Assembly: GCF_013409305.1 (NCBI RefSeq)
Contig: NZ_JACBZJ010000001.1
Location: 2,666,001-2,730,000, forward strand
Length of the DNA stretch: 64,000 bases
Reading direction: 5' to 3'
From: Cellulomonas soli
GTDB taxonomy: Bacteria > Actinomycetota > Actinomycetes > Actinomycetales > Cellulomonadaceae
Shown here: piece after piece, positions 43,469-55,713 of the stretch
How positions within the stretch are numbered: the first letter of the stretch is position 1
How the letters are laid out: each line of letters starts with the position of its first letter
Notes under the pieces: model-generated
Told to the model about the DNA's origin: nothing
The model's database searches: none
The model's input: the letters and a program-made list of their open reading frames with translations, nothing else
Made by a program: the position numbers and the translations under genes

Positions 43469-45574
43469 GTGCCACTCCTCCCGAGGACCGTCCGCCGCAG
43501 CCTGCGCAACCAGCTCGTGCTCAGCGGTGCCGGTGCGGTCGTCGTCACCGCCGTCGTCCTGTCGGTCGTGTCGGGGGTGCGGACCTCCGCCCTCGCGGAC
43601 GACGCCGCCGGCCACGTCGACGAGCTCGTGCACTCCTCGCTGCAGCAGTCCGCCGCACAGTCCGCGAACCTCGTCGAGACCCAGGTGGCGACCGTCACGC
43701 AGCGCATGGCGGTCGAGCTCGCGGTGGCCCAGCAGCGGCTCGTCGACAGCGGCGGGGTGTCGTTCGGCGACCCGGTCGCCTGGACCGCGAAGGACCAGGT
43801 CTCCGGCGAGGTCAGCCAGCTCAGCCTGCCCGCCGTCCGCGTCGGAGGTCTGTGGCTCGGGCAGAACGCCGACCTGACCGCCCCCACGGCGTTCGTGGAC
43901 GACACGGCCGGTCTACTCGACGCCGCGGTCACCGTCTTCCAGCGGATGGACGAGTCGGGGAACATGCTGCGCGTCGCCACGTCCGTGCCCACCGCCGACG
44001 GCACCCGGGCGATCGGCACGTACATCCCGGCGACCGGGGCCGACGCGACCCCCAACGCCGTCGTGACCTCGCTGCTCGCCGGCCAGCCGTACTACGGCAC
44101 GGCGAGCGTCGTGGGCGCCCCCTACGTCACCGCGTACGCCCCGATCGTCGCCGGTGACCAGGTCGTCGGGGCACTGTTCGTCGGCATCCCGCAGTCCGAG
44201 GTGGACGCACCGCTGCGTGAGTCGCTCGCGGGCGTCACGCTCGGTGAGACGGGAGGGCTGACGGTCCTCGACAAGGACGGCGCCCAGCTCGTCCCGTCCG
44301 ACGGCCCTGCGGTGCTGACCGAGCAGGACGCGGGCGCGCTCGTCGCCGACGCCGTGGCGCTCGCGGACGGCGAGCAGCTGGACCGGCAGATCGTCGCGGG
44401 CGGGACCGCCGCCACCGCGGAGGTCGTGCACGTGGCCGCGTGGGGCTGGACGATCGTCGCCTGGATGCCCGACAGCGAGGTCGGCGCGGTCTCCGCCACC
44501 CTCCAGGACGGTGCCCGGGGGATCGGCGTGCAGCTGCTGCTGGTCGGTGGCCTGGTCGCCGCTCTCGCGTCCTGCCTGGTGGTGTGGCAGTCAGGTCGGG
44601 TCGTGCGCCGCATCGCGCGGGTCACCGGTGCCCTGCGTCGCGTGGCCGACGGCGACCTGACCGTCAGCGTCGGGGCCGAGACCGCCGGCACGCGCGGTAC
44701 GGACGGCGAGGACGAGATCGCCGTGATGAACGGTGCGCTCACCGACGCGGTCACGAGCATGCGGACCGCCGTCGGCCAGATGCGCCAGGGCGCCGACCAG
44801 GTGCTCTCGACCGCGCGCCGCCTCGACGGGTCGAGCACCACGCTCGCCGACGTCGCCGGCGCGACCTCGGCACTCGCCGACACCGTCTCCGGCAGCGCGA
44901 CCGTCGTGTCCTCCGAGGTCCAGGCGATCACGGCCGCCATGACCGAGCTGCGCACCACCATCGAGCACGTCGCGCAGGACGTCGCCGCGGCCTCCTCCCA
45001 GGCTGCCGGATCGGTGTCCGAGGCGGCCGAGGCGGCTGGCGCCGCCACCCGGCTCGCCGAGTCGTCCTCGCAGATCGGCGCCGTGGTCTCCGCGGTCGCC
45101 GCGATCGCCGGGCAGACCCACATGCTCGCGCTCAACGCGACCATCGAGGCGGCCCGGGCCGGAGAGGCCGGTCGAGGCTTCGCCGTCGTCGCAGGCGAGG
45201 TCAAGGACCTTGCCCGCCAGACCTCGAACGCGCTCGAGACGATCGGACCCCTGCTCTCCGCGGTCGAGCGGGACGCCGCCGACGTGCAGGAGGCCGTCGC
45301 CCGCATCGGCCAGTCCATCGGCCTCGTGGACGACCACCAGTCGTCGATGGCGGCGGTCGTCGAGCAGCAGGCCGCGACGACCTCCGACGTCGAACGGAAC
45401 CTCGTCGTGGCCGCCACCAGCACCCAGGAGATCGCCGGCTCGATGGCGCAGGTCGCTCAGGACGTCTCCCGCTCACGTGCCGAGGCGGGAGACGTGCAGG
45501 GTGCGGTCGCTTCGCTCACCTCGGTCGCCGAGGAGCTCGAGGCGCAGGTGGCCAGGTTCAGCCTGGAGGCCTGA
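43469..45574 (+). CDS. Methyl-accepting chemotaxis protein with Cache sensor
   Basis: 701-residue membrane receptor. GTG 43469 is taken as start because GCGGAG lies 8 nt upstream and the reading frame before it is low-complexity. It has TM1 ([20 protein letters not shown]), an outer Cache domain of about 300 residues with an sCache_3 / Cache_2 look ([65 protein letters not shown]), TM2 ([23 protein letters not shown]), a HAMP domain ([20 protein letters not shown]) and a signalling coiled coil whose tip reads [40 protein letters not shown]. It lacks any che or flagellar neighbour. The ligand is probably a small organic acid, by analogy. Confidence 0.92.
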   Translation: MPLLPRTVRRSLRNQLVLSGAGAVVVTAVVLSVVSGVRTSALADDAAGHVDELVHSSLQQSAAQSANLVETQVATVTQRMAVELAVAQQRLVDSGGVSFGDPVAWTAKDQVSGEVSQLSLPAVRVGGLWLGQNADLTAPTAFVDDTAGLLDAAVTVFQRMDESGNMLRVATSVPTADGTRAIGTYIPATGADATPNAVVTSLLAGQPYYGTASVVGAPYVTAYAPIVAGDQVVGALFVGIPQSEVDAPLRESLAGVTLGETGGLTVLDKDGAQLVPSDGPAVLTEQDAGALVADAVALADGEQLDRQIVAGGTAATAEVVHVAAWGWTIVAWMPDSEVGAVSATLQDGARGIGVQLLLVGGLVAALASCLVVWQSGRVVRRIARVTGALRRVADGDLTVSVGAETAGTRGTDGEDEIAVMNGALTDAVTSMRTAVGQMRQGADQVLSTARRLDGSSTTLADVAGATSALADTVSGSATVVSSEVQAITAAMTELRTTIEHVAQDVAAASSQAAGSVSEAAEAAGAATRLAESSSQIGAVVSAVAAIAGQTHMLALNATIEAARAGEAGRGFAVVAGEVKDLARQTSNALETIGPLLSAVERDAADVQEAVARIGQSIGLVDDHQSSMAAVVEQQAATTSDVERNLVVAATSTQEIAGSMAQVAQDVSRSRAEAGDVQGAVASLTSVAEELEAQVARFSLEA

Positions 45575-45576
45575 CC

Positions 45577-45629
45577 GCCCGGCGACGGCCGCGGGCGAGG
45601 ACGACCGCGGGCGAGGACGACCGCCGGGC
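45577..45629. terminator. Weak convergent terminator region holding two 16-bp tandem repeats
   Basis: GCCCGGCG (45577-45584) can pair with CGCCGGGC (45622-45629). The long loop contains GCGGGCGAGGACGACC twice in exact tandem (45591-45606 and 45607-45622). It fills the gap between the convergent chemoreceptor and fumC genes. Confidence 0.5.
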
Positions 45630-47051
45630 TCAGCCCTGCGGCGGACGGGTCATCGAGAGCACGTCCAGTGCCGCGTCGAGCTGATCGAGGCTGAGCTCAC
45701 CGCGCTCGACGTAGCCGAGGTCGAGCACCGCCTGGCGGACCGTGATCCCCTTCTTCACGGCGTGCTTGGCGATCGCGGCCGCAGCCTCGTAGCCGATCAC
45801 GCGGTTCAGGGGCGTGACGATCGAGGGCGAGGACTCCGCGAACGACCGGGCACGTTCCACGTTCGCGACCAGGCCGGCCACCGTCTTGTCGGCCAGCACG
45901 CGCGAGGCGTTCGCGAGCAGCCGGATCGACTCCAGCACCGCCGAGGCGATCACCGGGATCTGCACGTTCAGCTCGAACGCCCCGCTGGCCCCCGACCACG
46001 CGACGGTCGCATCGTTGCCCACGACCCGGGAGGCGACCATGAGGACGGCCTCCGGGATCACCGGGTTGACCTTGCCGGGCATGATCGACGAGCCCGGCTG
46101 CAGGTCCGGGATGGAGATCTCGCCCAGGCCCGTGTTCGGCCCCGAACCCATCCAGCGCAGGTCGTTGCAGATCTTGGTCAGGCTGACGGCGATGGTCCGC
46201 AGCGCACCGGACAGCTCGACGAGGCCGTCTCGCGACGACTGCGCCTCGAAGTGGTCGCGCGCCTCGGTGAGCGGCAGACCGGTGTCCTCGACGAGCAGCT
46301 CGATGACGCGCTGCGGGAAGCCGGCGGGCGTGTTGATCCCCGTGCCCACGGCCGTGCCGCCCAGCGGCACCTCGGCGGCGCGGGGGAGCGCGGACTGCAG
46401 CCGCTCCACGCCGTACCGGACCGCGGCGGCATAGCCGCCGAACTCCTGACCGAGGGTCACGGGCGTGGCGTCCATCAGGTGCGTGCGGCCCGACTTCACG
46501 ACGCCGGACCACGCCGTGGCCTTCTCCTCGAGCTCGGCCGCCAGGTGCATGAGCGCGGGCACGAGGTCGACGACGACACCCGCGGTCGCGGCGACGTGCA
46601 CCGACGTCGGGAACACGTCGTTCGAGGACTGCGAGGCGTTGACGTGGTCGTTCGGGTGCACGTCCCGGCCCAGGACCCGCGTCGCGAGCGTCGCGAGGAC
46701 CTCGTTGGTGTTCATGTTCGAGCTCGTGCCCGAGCCCGTCTGGTAGACGTCGACCGGGAAGTGCGCGTCGTGCAGGCCGGCAGCGACCTCGTCGGCCGCG
46801 GTCACGATCGCGTCGGCGACGTCCTGCGGCAGGACCCCCAGCTCGGCGTTCGCGCGGGCCGCGGCCTTCTTGATCCGGGCGAGGGCCTCGATGTGGCCCC
46901 GCTCGAGCCTGCTGCCGGAGATCGGGAAGTTCTCGACCGCCCGCTGGGTCTGCGCCCGGTAGAGGGCGGCGGCCGGAACCCGGACCTCGCCCATCGTGTC
47001 GTGCTCGATACGGAACTCGGTCCCCTCGTCGGGACCCGTCACGGAGGTCAT
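45630..47051 (-). CDS. fumC: Fumarate hydratase, class II
   Basis: Interconverts fumarate and malate in the TCA cycle. The 473-residue protein carries [66 protein letters not shown] and the fumarase/aspartase signature [16 protein letters not shown] with catalytic Ser. The ATG at 47051 is used; a short upstream in-frame ATG exists but would add only a few residues. The next gene on this strand is carbonic anhydrase. Confidence 0.95.
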   Translation of the reverse strand: MTSVTGPDEGTEFRIEHDTMGEVRVPAAALYRAQTQRAVENFPISGSRLERGHIEALARIKKAAARANAELGVLPQDVADAIVTAADEVAAGLHDAHFPVDVYQTGSGTSSNMNTNEVLATLATRVLGRDVHPNDHVNASQSSNDVFPTSVHVAATAGVVVDLVPALMHLAAELEEKATAWSGVVKSGRTHLMDATPVTLGQEFGGYAAAVRYGVERLQSALPRAAEVPLGGTAVGTGINTPAGFPQRVIELLVEDTGLPLTEARDHFEAQSSRDGLVELSGALRTIAVSLTKICNDLRWMGSGPNTGLGEISIPDLQPGSSIMPGKVNPVIPEAVLMVASRVVGNDATVAWSGASGAFELNVQIPVIASAVLESIRLLANASRVLADKTVAGLVANVERARSFAESSPSIVTPLNRVIGYEAAAAIAKHAVKKGITVRQAVLDLGYVERGELSLDQLDAALDVLSMTRPPQG

Positions 47052-47125
47052 CCGGCCATCCTGCCGCATCCGGGGCCCGCGCCGGGCGTCGTCGGGGGCG
47101 CGTCGGCGACGCGCCAGGGGGACGG

Positions 47126-47803
47126 TCAGTCGATGTCGCCGATCGCCTCGGTGAGGTGCACGTGCCCGTCGGCGAGCGTGTACTCCAGGCCGACGATCGC
47201 GCACCGGCCCTGGTCGATGGCCTCGGCCAGCGACATCGAGTAGCCCTGCAGCATCTGCACGGTGTGCCGCACGTGCTCGTGCCCGAGCGTGGCGGCGTCG
47301 ACGGTCGCCATGCCGGTGCCGTCGGGCCCGTGCAGGCTGACGATGCTCGGGATGACCCGGTCGACGACCGCGCGGACGAACCCGCGAGGAAGCTCGCCGT
47401 GCTGCAGCGCTGCGGTGGCGGCGGCGACCGCCCCGCAGCTGTCGTGCCCGAGGACGACCACGAGCGAGGCGCCGAGCACCTCGACGCCGTACTCGATCGA
47501 GCCGATCACGGTGGTGTCGAGCACGTGGCCCGCGGTCCGCACGACGAACACGTCGCCGAGTCCCTGGTCGAAGATGATCTCGGCGGCCACGCGCGAGTCG
47601 GAGCACCCGAAGATCACGGCGAAGGGGTACTGCGCGGCGGACAGCTGAGCACGCCGGTCGATGCCCTGCGAGGGGTGCTCCATCTCGCCGCGGACGAACC
47701 GGTCGTTGCCAGCGCGCAGCGCGGCCCAGGCCTGGGCAGGGGTGCGCGGGCGGTGCTCGTCGGGCGTCGGGTCGGAGGTCGGGTCGGGTGTCGGCGTGCT
47801 CAT
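47126..47803 (-). CDS. Beta-class carbonic anhydrase
   Basis: Interconverts CO2 and bicarbonate. The 225-residue protein has the zinc-binding CSDSR ([34 protein letters not shown]), [28 protein letters not shown] with the second Cys and His, and a conserved C-terminal hydrophobic strand. It starts with a Thr/Pro/Asp-rich linker of about 25 residues. The ATG shares one base with the xseB stop (TGATG), so it is translationally coupled to the xseAB operon. Confidence 0.94.
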   Translation of the reverse strand: MSTPTPDPTSDPTPDEHRPRTPAQAWAALRAGNDRFVRGEMEHPSQGIDRRAQLSAAQYPFAVIFGCSDSRVAAEIIFDQGLGDVFVVRTAGHVLDTTVIGSIEYGVEVLGASLVVVLGHDSCGAVAAATAALQHGELPRGFVRAVVDRVIPSIVSLHGPDGTGMATVDAATLGHEHVRHTVQMLQGYSMSLAEAIDQGRCAIVGLEYTLADGHVHLTEAIGDID

Positions 47804-48105
47804 CAGAGCTCCTCGCCCTCGGGTGCTGACGCGGAGGCTGATGCTGGGGTCGAGGACGTGCGGGCGCCCTCCAGGCGAGCCCGGGCGCCGTCCAGCCACT
47901 CCTGGCAGCGGGCGGCCAGGGACTCGCCGCGCTCCCAGAGGGCCAGCGACTCCTCGAGCGAGTCGGCACCGGCCTCGAGCCGGGCGACGACGGACACGAG
48001 CTCGTCACGGGCCTGCTCGTAGCCGAGCGAGGCGACCTCGGTGGGGACGTCGGGCGTGGGGGTGTTCGACGGAGGCACGGGCACAGTCAACCAGGCGGCG
48101 CCCAC
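47803..48105 (-). CDS. xseB: Exodeoxyribonuclease VII small subunit
   Basis: 100-residue partner of XseA in the nuclease that degrades single-stranded DNA to oligonucleotides. The family helix-turn-helix core is [53 protein letters not shown]. The N-terminus (about 22 residues) and acidic C-terminus are variable. I use GTG 48105, which has GGAG 7 nt upstream. It is downstream of xseA and upstream of carbonic anhydrase on the same strand. Confidence 0.93.
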   Translation of the reverse strand: MGAAWLTVPVPPSNTPTPDVPTEVASLGYEQARDELVSVVARLEAGADSLEESLALWERGESLAARCQEWLDGARARLEGARTSSTPASASASAPEGEEL

Positions 48106-48131
48106 GCGATCGCTCCGCGGGGCGCTCGGTC

Positions 48132-49508
48132 TCAGACCGTGGAGCCGGCGGCCCGACGCGGCGCCTTGCGCGCCGGCTTCTTCCCGGCCTGGGTGGGTGC
48201 GTCCTGGTCGCTGTCGGCGCGTGGCGTGTCGTCAGGATCGGCCTCGGGGCCGAGTGCGGTGGCGGCCAGCTCTCCGTGCGCGACCCGCACCCGCAGGCGC
48301 TCGCCCGCGCCGACGTCGCTCGGGTCACGGACCACGTGGCCGTCCGCCCGCTGCACCACGGCGTACCCGCGCTCCAGGGTCGCCGCGGGGGAGAGTGCCC
48401 GCACCTGGGCCGCGAGGCGCAGCGTCTCGGCGCGGGCGTGCAGCACGGCGTCGTCGAGCAGGCGACGACCGGTGTCCCGCAGCACGTGCAGCCGACGCTC
48501 GTGCGGGTCGACGAGCGTCGTCGGCGTCGCCAGCACGGGACGGCTGCGCCAGTGGTCCAGCCCGTGTTGCTCGCGGGTGAGCCGCTGACCCAGGGCGTGC
48601 CGGGACCGTTGCCGGGCCTGCTGCAGCCGCGCACGCTCCTCGGCGACGTCCGGCACGATCCGCTTGGCGGCGTCGGTCGGCGTCGACGCGCGCAGGTCGG
48701 CGACCAGGTCGAGCAGCGGTGCGTCCAGGTGGTGGCCGATCGCCGAGACCAGCGGTGTGCGGCACGCGGCCGCCGCACGCACGAGCGCCTCGTTGCTGAA
48801 CGGCAGCAGGTCCTCGAACGAGCCGCCGCCCCGGGCGACCACGATCACCTCGACCCGCGGGTCGGCATCCAGCTCGGCGATCGCGGCGCTCACCTCGGGC
48901 ACGGCCCGCGGTCCCTGGACGGTCACGCGGCGGATCTCGAACTGCACCGCCGCCCACCGGGCGCGGGCGTTGGACACCACGTCGTGCTCGGCGTCGCCCT
49001 GCTGCGCGCACACCAGGCCGACGACGGCCGGCAGGAACGGCAGCGGGCGCTTGCGGTCGGCGTCGAACAGGCCCTCGGCGCCCAGCACGCCCTTGAGGTG
49101 CTCGATGCGCGCGAGCAGCTCGCCCAGACCGACGAGCCGGACCTCGTCGGCGGCGAACGTCAGGTCGCCCTTCTTCGCGTGGAACCGCGGGCGGGCGTGC
49201 ACCACCAGGTGCGAACCGTCCGCGAGCCGGTCGGCCACCGGGCCGATGGCCGAGGCGGGTGCCGTGACCGACAACGACATGTCGAGGTCGGTGTCGCGCA
49301 GCGTCAGGAAGTACAGCGAGTTCCACCGCTTGAGGTTGAGCACCTGCCCCTCGACCCAGACCGGCGGCATCCGGGCGATGTAGTCCGCGATCTTCGGCGC
49401 GAGGTGCCGGACGGGCCACGGGCGGTCGGCGGTGGTGTCGCCCGCCTTCACCGGCAGCGCCGTCGTGCGCGTCGGTCCGGGCGGTGGGTCGAGGGGGTCC
49501 GGGCTCAC
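48132..49508 (-). CDS. xseA: Exodeoxyribonuclease VII large subunit
   Basis: 458-residue catalytic subunit. The N-terminal OB fold is [30 protein letters not shown], with [31 protein letters not shown]. The catalytic region has [35 protein letters not shown] and [32 protein letters not shown]. The usual GHE(T)D in this last motif is GHHLD here, a change seen at a normally conserved Glu position. The GTG start at 49508 faces ispH, with 121 bp between. Confidence 0.94.
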   Translation of the reverse strand: MSPDPLDPPPGPTRTTALPVKAGDTTADRPWPVRHLAPKIADYIARMPPVWVEGQVLNLKRWNSLYFLTLRDTDLDMSLSVTAPASAIGPVADRLADGSHLVVHARPRFHAKKGDLTFAADEVRLVGLGELLARIEHLKGVLGAEGLFDADRKRPLPFLPAVVGLVCAQQGDAEHDVVSNARARWAAVQFEIRRVTVQGPRAVPEVSAAIAELDADPRVEVIVVARGGGSFEDLLPFSNEALVRAAAACRTPLVSAIGHHLDAPLLDLVADLRASTPTDAAKRIVPDVAEERARLQQARQRSRHALGQRLTREQHGLDHWRSRPVLATPTTLVDPHERRLHVLRDTGRRLLDDAVLHARAETLRLAAQVRALSPAATLERGYAVVQRADGHVVRDPSDVGAGERLRVRVAHGELAATALGPEADPDDTPRADSDQDAPTQAGKKPARKAPRRAAGSTV

Positions 49509-49629
49509 GGGACCAGGGTGCCCTACCGTCCCGACACGACCGGCACGAGCTGTGCGACCGGTACGACCGGCACCGCCTGCGCACGACCCGTACGCAGGAC
49601 CCGCGCGGACCGCCGCCTAGACTCGCTCG

Positions 49630-50673
49630 GTGACCTCCACGACCAGCACCCCCGGCCGCAAGCGCGTGCTCCTCGCGGCTCCTCGTGGCTACTGCGCCGG
49701 CGTCGACCGCGCGGTCGTCGCGGTCGAGAAGGCCCTCGAGCACTACGGCGCCCCCGTGTACGTGCGCAAGGAGATCGTGCACAACAAGTACGTCGTGGAG
49801 ACCCTCGCCTCGCGCGGCGCGGTCTTCGTCGACGACACCGACGACGTGCCGGAGGGCGCCCGCGTGGTGTTCTCGGCCCACGGGGTCTCGCCTGCGGTGC
49901 GCGCGGCCGCGACGTCGCGGTCCCTGCAGACGATCGACGCGACGTGCCCGCTGGTGACGAAGGTGCACAAGGAGGCCGTCCGGTTCGCCGCCGACGACTA
50001 CGAGATCCTGCTCATCGGGCACGACGGCCACGAGGAGGTCGAGGGCACGCAGGGCGAGGCCCCCGAGCACATCCAGGTCGTCAACTCCCCGGAGGCGGTG
50101 GACGCCGTCGTCGTGCGCGACCCGGAGAAGCTGGTGTGGATCTCGCAGACCACGCTGTCGGTCGACGAGACGATGGAGACCGTGCGCCGGCTGCGCGAGC
50201 GGTTCCCGCACCTGCAGGACCCGCCCTCGGACGACATCTGCTACGCGACGCAGAACCGCCAGGTGGCCGTCAAGAAGCTCGCGCCGGAGTGCGACGTCGT
50301 CATCACGGTCGGTTCGGCGAACTCCTCGAACTCGGTGCGTCTCGTCGAGGTCGCGCTCGACTCGGGCGCCCGCAGCTCCTACCGGGTGGACCGGGCGGCA
50401 GACATCGACCCGGCCTGGCTCGACGGGGCGACCACGGTGGGGCTGACCTCGGGTGCCTCGGTGCCCGAGATCCTGGTCCGGGACGTGCTCGAGCTGCTGG
50501 CGGGCCACGGGTTCGAGGACGTCGAGGAGGTCCGCACGGCGACCGAGGACCTCATGTTCTCCCTGCCGCGCGAGCTGCGTGCCGACCTGCGCGCGGGCGG
50601 TGTCGAGCCGGAGCGTCGAGCCGGCCGCCCGCGGCGCGAGGGCCGCACCGCGATCGACGTCCAGACCGTCTGA
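49630..50673 (+). CDS. ispH: 4-hydroxy-3-methylbut-2-enyl diphosphate reductase
   Basis: Last enzyme of the MEP isoprenoid pathway, an iron-sulfur protein. The 347-residue product shows the three cluster cysteines in [36 protein letters not shown] and [35 protein letters not shown], the catalytic Glu in [16 protein letters not shown], and [16 protein letters not shown] 49630 lies 6 nt after TAGACT (49618-49623), suggesting leaderless translation. Divergent from xseA, as in M. tuberculosis (Rv1110). Its presence shows that DXP formed from methylthioribose (region 4109-11881) has a metabolic outlet. Confidence 0.96.
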   Translation: MTSTTSTPGRKRVLLAAPRGYCAGVDRAVVAVEKALEHYGAPVYVRKEIVHNKYVVETLASRGAVFVDDTDDVPEGARVVFSAHGVSPAVRAAATSRSLQTIDATCPLVTKVHKEAVRFAADDYEILLIGHDGHEEVEGTQGEAPEHIQVVNSPEAVDAVVVRDPEKLVWISQTTLSVDETMETVRRLRERFPHLQDPPSDDICYATQNRQVAVKKLAPECDVVITVGSANSSNSVRLVEVALDSGARSSYRVDRAADIDPAWLDGATTVGLTSGASVPEILVRDVLELLAGHGFEDVEEVRTATEDLMFSLPRELRADLRAGGVEPERRAGRPRREGRTAIDVQTV

Positions 50674-50727
50674 CGGCTCCGACCGACCCGTCCGGCCGTT
50701 CTGTCTGACCGTGCGGTCCTGCGGGGC

Positions 50728-52059
50728 TCAGGCCTCTGCAGCCTCCTGCGCGCGCTCGGGCAGCGGCACGACCTGCTCGGTCACCGAGGCAAGGAGCTCG
50801 GGCGCACTGACCGCCGACAGCTGAGGGTTCACGGTCGGCGGGGTCGGCAGGTCGCCGTCCACGACGTCGAGCGAGGCGAACCGTCGGGCGCTGACCAGCA
50901 CCCGCGTCTCGAGCGAGGACACGGTCTGGTTGTAGGCGCCGGCAGCGGCGTCCAGCGACCGGCCGAGCCGGGCCAGGTGCGCCCCCATCGTGGCCAGCCG
51001 CCCGTGCAGCTCCTTGCCGAGGGTGAGCACCGCCTGGGCGTTCGCAGCCAGTGCGTCCTGCCGCCAGGCGTAGGCCACGGTGCGCAGCAGGGCGAGCAGC
51101 GTCACGGGCGTCGCGATGACGACGTTGCGCTCGAAGGCGTACTCGATCAGCGAGGGGTCCTGCTCGACGGCCGCGTGCAGGAACGACTCGGCGGGCACGA
51201 ACATGACGACGAACTCCGGGGCGGGCGCGAACTGGTCCCAGTAGCGCTTGGCGGCCAGGTCGTCGACATGCTTGCGCACGTGCCGGGCGTGCGCGGCCAG
51301 CCGGGCGGCCCGCTCGGCCTCGTCGTCCGTCTGCGCGGCGTCGAGGAACCCGAGGAAGGCGACCTTCGCGTCGATGACGACGTTCTTGCCGCCTGCGAGC
51401 TTGACCACCATGTCGGGGCGCAGCAGCCCGTCGTCCGTGCGCACCTGCTCCTGCTCGACGAAGTCGACGTGCGCGAGCATCCCGGCGGACTCCACGACCC
51501 GGCGCAGCTGCAGCTCGCCCCAGCGTCCGCGCACCTGGGAGGAGCGCAGGGCCGTGACGAGCTGTGCCGTCTGGTTCCGCAGGTGCTCGGACTCCGCACG
51601 CATCGCCTTGACCTGCTCGCCGACAGCGGCCTGCCCGGCCGCCCGTGCCTGCTCGGCGTGCGAGAGCTGGGTGCGCACCTGCTCGAGGGTCGTGGCGAGC
51701 GGCTCGACCATGGCCCGCACGGCCTGCTCGCGCTGGGCGAGCTCGCCGACCTGCGTCTGGTGGCTGGCCGACAGGCGCTGGTGCGCCAGGGCCAGGAACT
51801 GCTCGGAACTGGTGGTGAGCGCGTCGGCGGCGAGCGCGCGGAACTGCTCGGCGAGCCGGGCGCCGTCAGCCTGGACGTCGGCCGCACGCTGCTGCGCGAG
51901 CGACCGTTCGGCGTCCAACCGGGCACGCAGCCCCACGGCCTCGATCTCGGCGTCGCGCACCCGCTGCTCGGAGGCACGCGACGCCCGGGACGTGCCGATG
52001 ACGACGCCGGCCGCGAGCCCGAGCAGGGCGCCGACCAGGACCGCGATGACGATCTCCAT
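50728..52059 (-). CDS. rmuC: DNA recombination protein RmuC
   Basis: 443-residue protein anchored by an N-terminal membrane helix (IVIAVLVGALLGLAAGVVIG), followed by a long coiled coil (about residues 30-190, rich in Ala, Gln and Glu) and the RmuC nuclease-like domain with VRGRWGELQLRRVVESAGML, LLRPDMVVKLAGGKNVVIDAKVAFLGFLDA and FVVMFVPAESFLHAAVEQDPSLIEYAFERNVVIATPVTLLALLRTVAYAWRQ. The family limits certain DNA rearrangements. The ATG at 52059 has AAGGG upstream. It is convergent with ispH. Confidence 0.94.
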   Translation of the reverse strand: MEIVIAVLVGALLGLAAGVVIGTSRASRASEQRVRDAEIEAVGLRARLDAERSLAQQRAADVQADGARLAEQFRALAADALTTSSEQFLALAHQRLSASHQTQVGELAQREQAVRAMVEPLATTLEQVRTQLSHAEQARAAGQAAVGEQVKAMRAESEHLRNQTAQLVTALRSSQVRGRWGELQLRRVVESAGMLAHVDFVEQEQVRTDDGLLRPDMVVKLAGGKNVVIDAKVAFLGFLDAAQTDDEAERAARLAAHARHVRKHVDDLAAKRYWDQFAPAPEFVVMFVPAESFLHAAVEQDPSLIEYAFERNVVIATPVTLLALLRTVAYAWRQDALAANAQAVLTLGKELHGRLATMGAHLARLGRSLDAAAGAYNQTVSSLETRVLVSARRFASLDVVDGDLPTPPTVNPQLSAVSAPELLASVTEQVVPLPERAQEAAEA

Positions 52060-52140
52060 GGCTCCACCCTTCCAGCGGCCGCCCACACACCGTGGCCCGA
52101 ACGCGCGTCCTGGGCCCGACGGGCTCCCTATGCTGACCGG

Positions 52141-52920
52141 GTGCCCCCCGTCGACGTGCCCCCGCCTGCCCTCGAGCTGCGTGGACTGTGGAAGCGGTTC
52201 GGCACCAAGATCGCGGTCGCCGGCGTCGACCTCGTCGTCCCGGCCGGATCGTTCTACGGCCTCGTCGGGCCCAACGGCGCCGGCAAGACGACGAGCCTGT
52301 CGATGGCCACCGGACTGCTCACCCCCGACTTCGGCACGGTGCTGGTGCACGGGCGGGACCTGTGGGCCGATCCCGGCGCCGTCAAGGGCATGCTCGGTGT
52401 GCTGCCCGACGGCGTGCGCCTGTTCGACCGGCTCACGGGCGCCCAGCTGATCACGTACGCGGGGCTGCTGCAGGGTCTCGACCGCGACACCGTGGCCGCC
52501 CGCACGCACGACCTGCTCGGCGCGCTCGACCTGCGGGCCGACGCCGACACGCTCGTGGTCGACTACTCGGCGGGCATGACGAAGAAGATCGCGCTGGCCT
52601 GCGCGCTCGTGCACGCCCCCCGGCTGCTCGTGCTCGACGAGCCGTTCGAGGCGGTCGACCCGGTCTCGGCGGCGAACATCCGCGACATCCTGGCCGGGTA
52701 CGTCGGCTCGGGCGGCAGCGTGATCGTGTCCTCGCACGTCATGGACCTCGTGCAGCGCATGTGCGACCACGTCGCAGTGATCGCGGCCGGCCAGGTGCTC
52801 GCCGCCGGCACGGTCGACGCGGTGCGGGGGGACGCGAGCCTGGAGGACCGGTTCGTCGAGCTCGTCGGCGGGCGGGTCGGCGGGGAAGGGCTCGCGTGGT
52901 TGCGCACCTCGTCCGTCTGA
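52141..52920 (+). CDS. ABC exporter ATPase
   Basis: 259-residue ATPase. Walker A is GPNGAGKTT near residue 43, then the Q-loop, an unusual signature VDYSAGMTKKIALACAL where LSGGQ is common, Walker B RLLVLDEPFEAVDP and the switch His in VIVSSHVMDLVQRMC. YSAGMxKK is the variant form of a known bacterial subfamily working with multi-helix ABC permeases. GTG 52141 is 6 nt after TATGCT, so it is probably leaderless. The permease gene overlaps its end. Confidence 0.92.
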   Translation: MPPVDVPPPALELRGLWKRFGTKIAVAGVDLVVPAGSFYGLVGPNGAGKTTSLSMATGLLTPDFGTVLVHGRDLWADPGAVKGMLGVLPDGVRLFDRLTGAQLITYAGLLQGLDRDTVAARTHDLLGALDLRADADTLVVDYSAGMTKKIALACALVHAPRLLVLDEPFEAVDPVSAANIRDILAGYVGSGGSVIVSSHVMDLVQRMCDHVAVIAAGQVLAAGTVDAVRGDASLEDRFVELVGGRVGGEGLAWLRTSSV

Positions 52921-54458
52921 AGCTCGCGCTGCTGCGCAACGGCCTGCGACGCAGCCCGTGGCAGGTCGTCGGGCTGGTCATCGGTGCGTTCTACGGCCTC
53001 GGGGCGCTGGCCGTGGTCGTGGCCGCCTCCGCCGCGCTCAGCGTGCAGGACGTGGGCCTGCAGCGTGAGGTGACCGTGCTGCTGGGCGGTGTGCTCGTGC
53101 TCGGCTGGTGGGTGGTCCCGCTCGTCGCCTTCGGTGTGGACGCCACGCTCGACCCGCTGCGCTTCGTGACGTTCGCGATCCCGCGCCGCCGCCTGGTGGC
53201 CGGCCTGGCCGTCGCGGCGCTCGTCGGGCTGCCCGGTCTGTTCACGGTGCTCGCGGTGCTCGCCCTGGCGGGCGTCTGGTGGCGCACCCCTGCCGCGCTC
53301 GCGGCTGCGGTGCCGTGCGCGGTGCTCACGGTCGCGCTGTGCGTCGTCGGCTCGCGGGCGACGACGACGCTGCTGGCGCGGGTCGTGGGCAGGCGCCGGG
53401 TCCGTGAGCTCGCCGCCGTCGTCGCCGTGCTTCCGCTCGTGCTGCTCGGCCCCCTGATGTCCCGGCTGGGCGAAGGTGTCGCTGCGACCGCGACGGGTGC
53501 GCTCGAGCGGGTCGCCGACGTGGTCGCCTGGACGCCGATGGGTGCGCTCTGGGCCGTGCCCGCCGACGTGGCGGCCGGTGCCCCCGGCGCCGCGGTGCTC
53601 CGCCTGCTCCTCGGGCTCGTCTCGCTGCTCGTGCTCGCCGTCGCGTGGGATCGTGCGCTCGGCTACGCGCTGGTGCACCCGGCGCGCGACGCCTCGGCCA
53701 CGCACAAGCACGGGGTCGGGATGTTCGGTCGGGTGCCGGGCACGCCGTTCGGGGCGGTCGTCGCCCGGTGCCTGACGTACTGGGTCCGCGATCCTCGCTA
53801 CGCCGCGTCGGTCGCCACGGTGCCGCTCGTGGTGCTCATGCTCTGGTTGGTCGGGGTGGAGGGTCAGGCGCTGCTGCTGGCCGGTCCGTTGGTGGCGTTC
53901 CTCATGGGGTGGAGCATCTCCGCCGACGTCGCCTTCGACGGGACCGCGTTCTGGACGCACGTCGCCGCGCCGCTGCCCGGCCGGGTCGACCGGGCCGGGA
54001 GAGCCGTGGCGGCCCTGGTGGTCGCCGGACCCGTGGCGCTGGTGGCAGCGGTCGCCAGTGCGCTGCTCACGGGCCGGCCCGAGGCGTTGCCGGCCGTGCT
54101 CGGCGCGACGGTCGGCGTGCTGCTCACTGCGCTCGGCGGATCCAGCGTGGTCTCGGCCCTCGTGGTCTACCCGGTCCAGGAGCCGGGGCAGAACCCGTTC
54201 ACCACGCGGCAGGGCACCTCGTTGGCCGCCTTCACCTCCCAGATGGTCGGCTGGTCGGCGGTCGCGCTGCTCTCGTCGCCGGTGATCGTGCTCGGGGTGC
54301 TCGCGGTGGCCCGGGACATGCCCGCCCTGGGCTGGGTCGCGCTGGTGCTCGGGCCCGCGCTCGGTGCCGCGCTGCTGGTCACGGGCGTGCAGGTCGGCGG
54401 CCGCTCGCTGGACCGTACCGCCCCCGGACTGCTGGCCAGGTTGCGCTCGTTCGCCTGA
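52896..54458 (+). CDS. ABC exporter permease, about 12 TM
   Basis: 520-residue membrane protein encoded in a frame overlapping the ATPase gene by 25 nt. GTG 52896 has GGAAGGG 5 nt upstream. The beginning HLVRLKLALLRNGLRRSPWQVVGLVIGAFYGL is typical for permeases of this kind. About 12 hydrophobic segments are present, with a cytosolic loop around HKHGVGMFGRVPGTPFGAVVARCLTYWVRDPRY in the middle of the protein. No recognised substrate domain. Such ATPase-permease pairs next to ychF are seen in related actinobacteria; the cargo is unknown. Confidence 0.87.
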   Translation: MVAHLVRLKLALLRNGLRRSPWQVVGLVIGAFYGLGALAVVVAASAALSVQDVGLQREVTVLLGGVLVLGWWVVPLVAFGVDATLDPLRFVTFAIPRRRLVAGLAVAALVGLPGLFTVLAVLALAGVWWRTPAALAAAVPCAVLTVALCVVGSRATTTLLARVVGRRRVRELAAVVAVLPLVLLGPLMSRLGEGVAATATGALERVADVVAWTPMGALWAVPADVAAGAPGAAVLRLLLGLVSLLVLAVAWDRALGYALVHPARDASATHKHGVGMFGRVPGTPFGAVVARCLTYWVRDPRYAASVATVPLVVLMLWLVGVEGQALLLAGPLVAFLMGWSISADVAFDGTAFWTHVAAPLPGRVDRAGRAVAALVVAGPVALVAAVASALLTGRPEALPAVLGATVGVLLTALGGSSVVSALVVYPVQEPGQNPFTTRQGTSLAAFTSQMVGWSAVALLSSPVIVLGVLAVARDMPALGWVALVLGPALGAALLVTGVQVGGRSLDRTAPGLLARLRSFA

Positions 54459-54519
54459 GCGCTCGCCCGCGACGACGACCGGTCGGCCTGCGGGCGGGGC
54501 GCCCGTAGACTCGTCGCCC

Positions 54520-55605
<1,086 letters not shown>

Positions 55606-55713
55606 TACGGCCGAGGCCAACCACGATCTCAAGGTCGGACGGGCGTCCCGAGGCATGCGAGCGGCGTGCTCGCACCGCTGTCGCCCGCGTGCCCTGGTGG
55701 CGGAGGTCTGCCG

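Noticed and set aside
48132..49508. XseA inactivated by GHHLD in place of GHETD
   Set aside because: The rest of the protein is intact and xseB is present and coupled; I consider this a lineage variant rather than loss of function.
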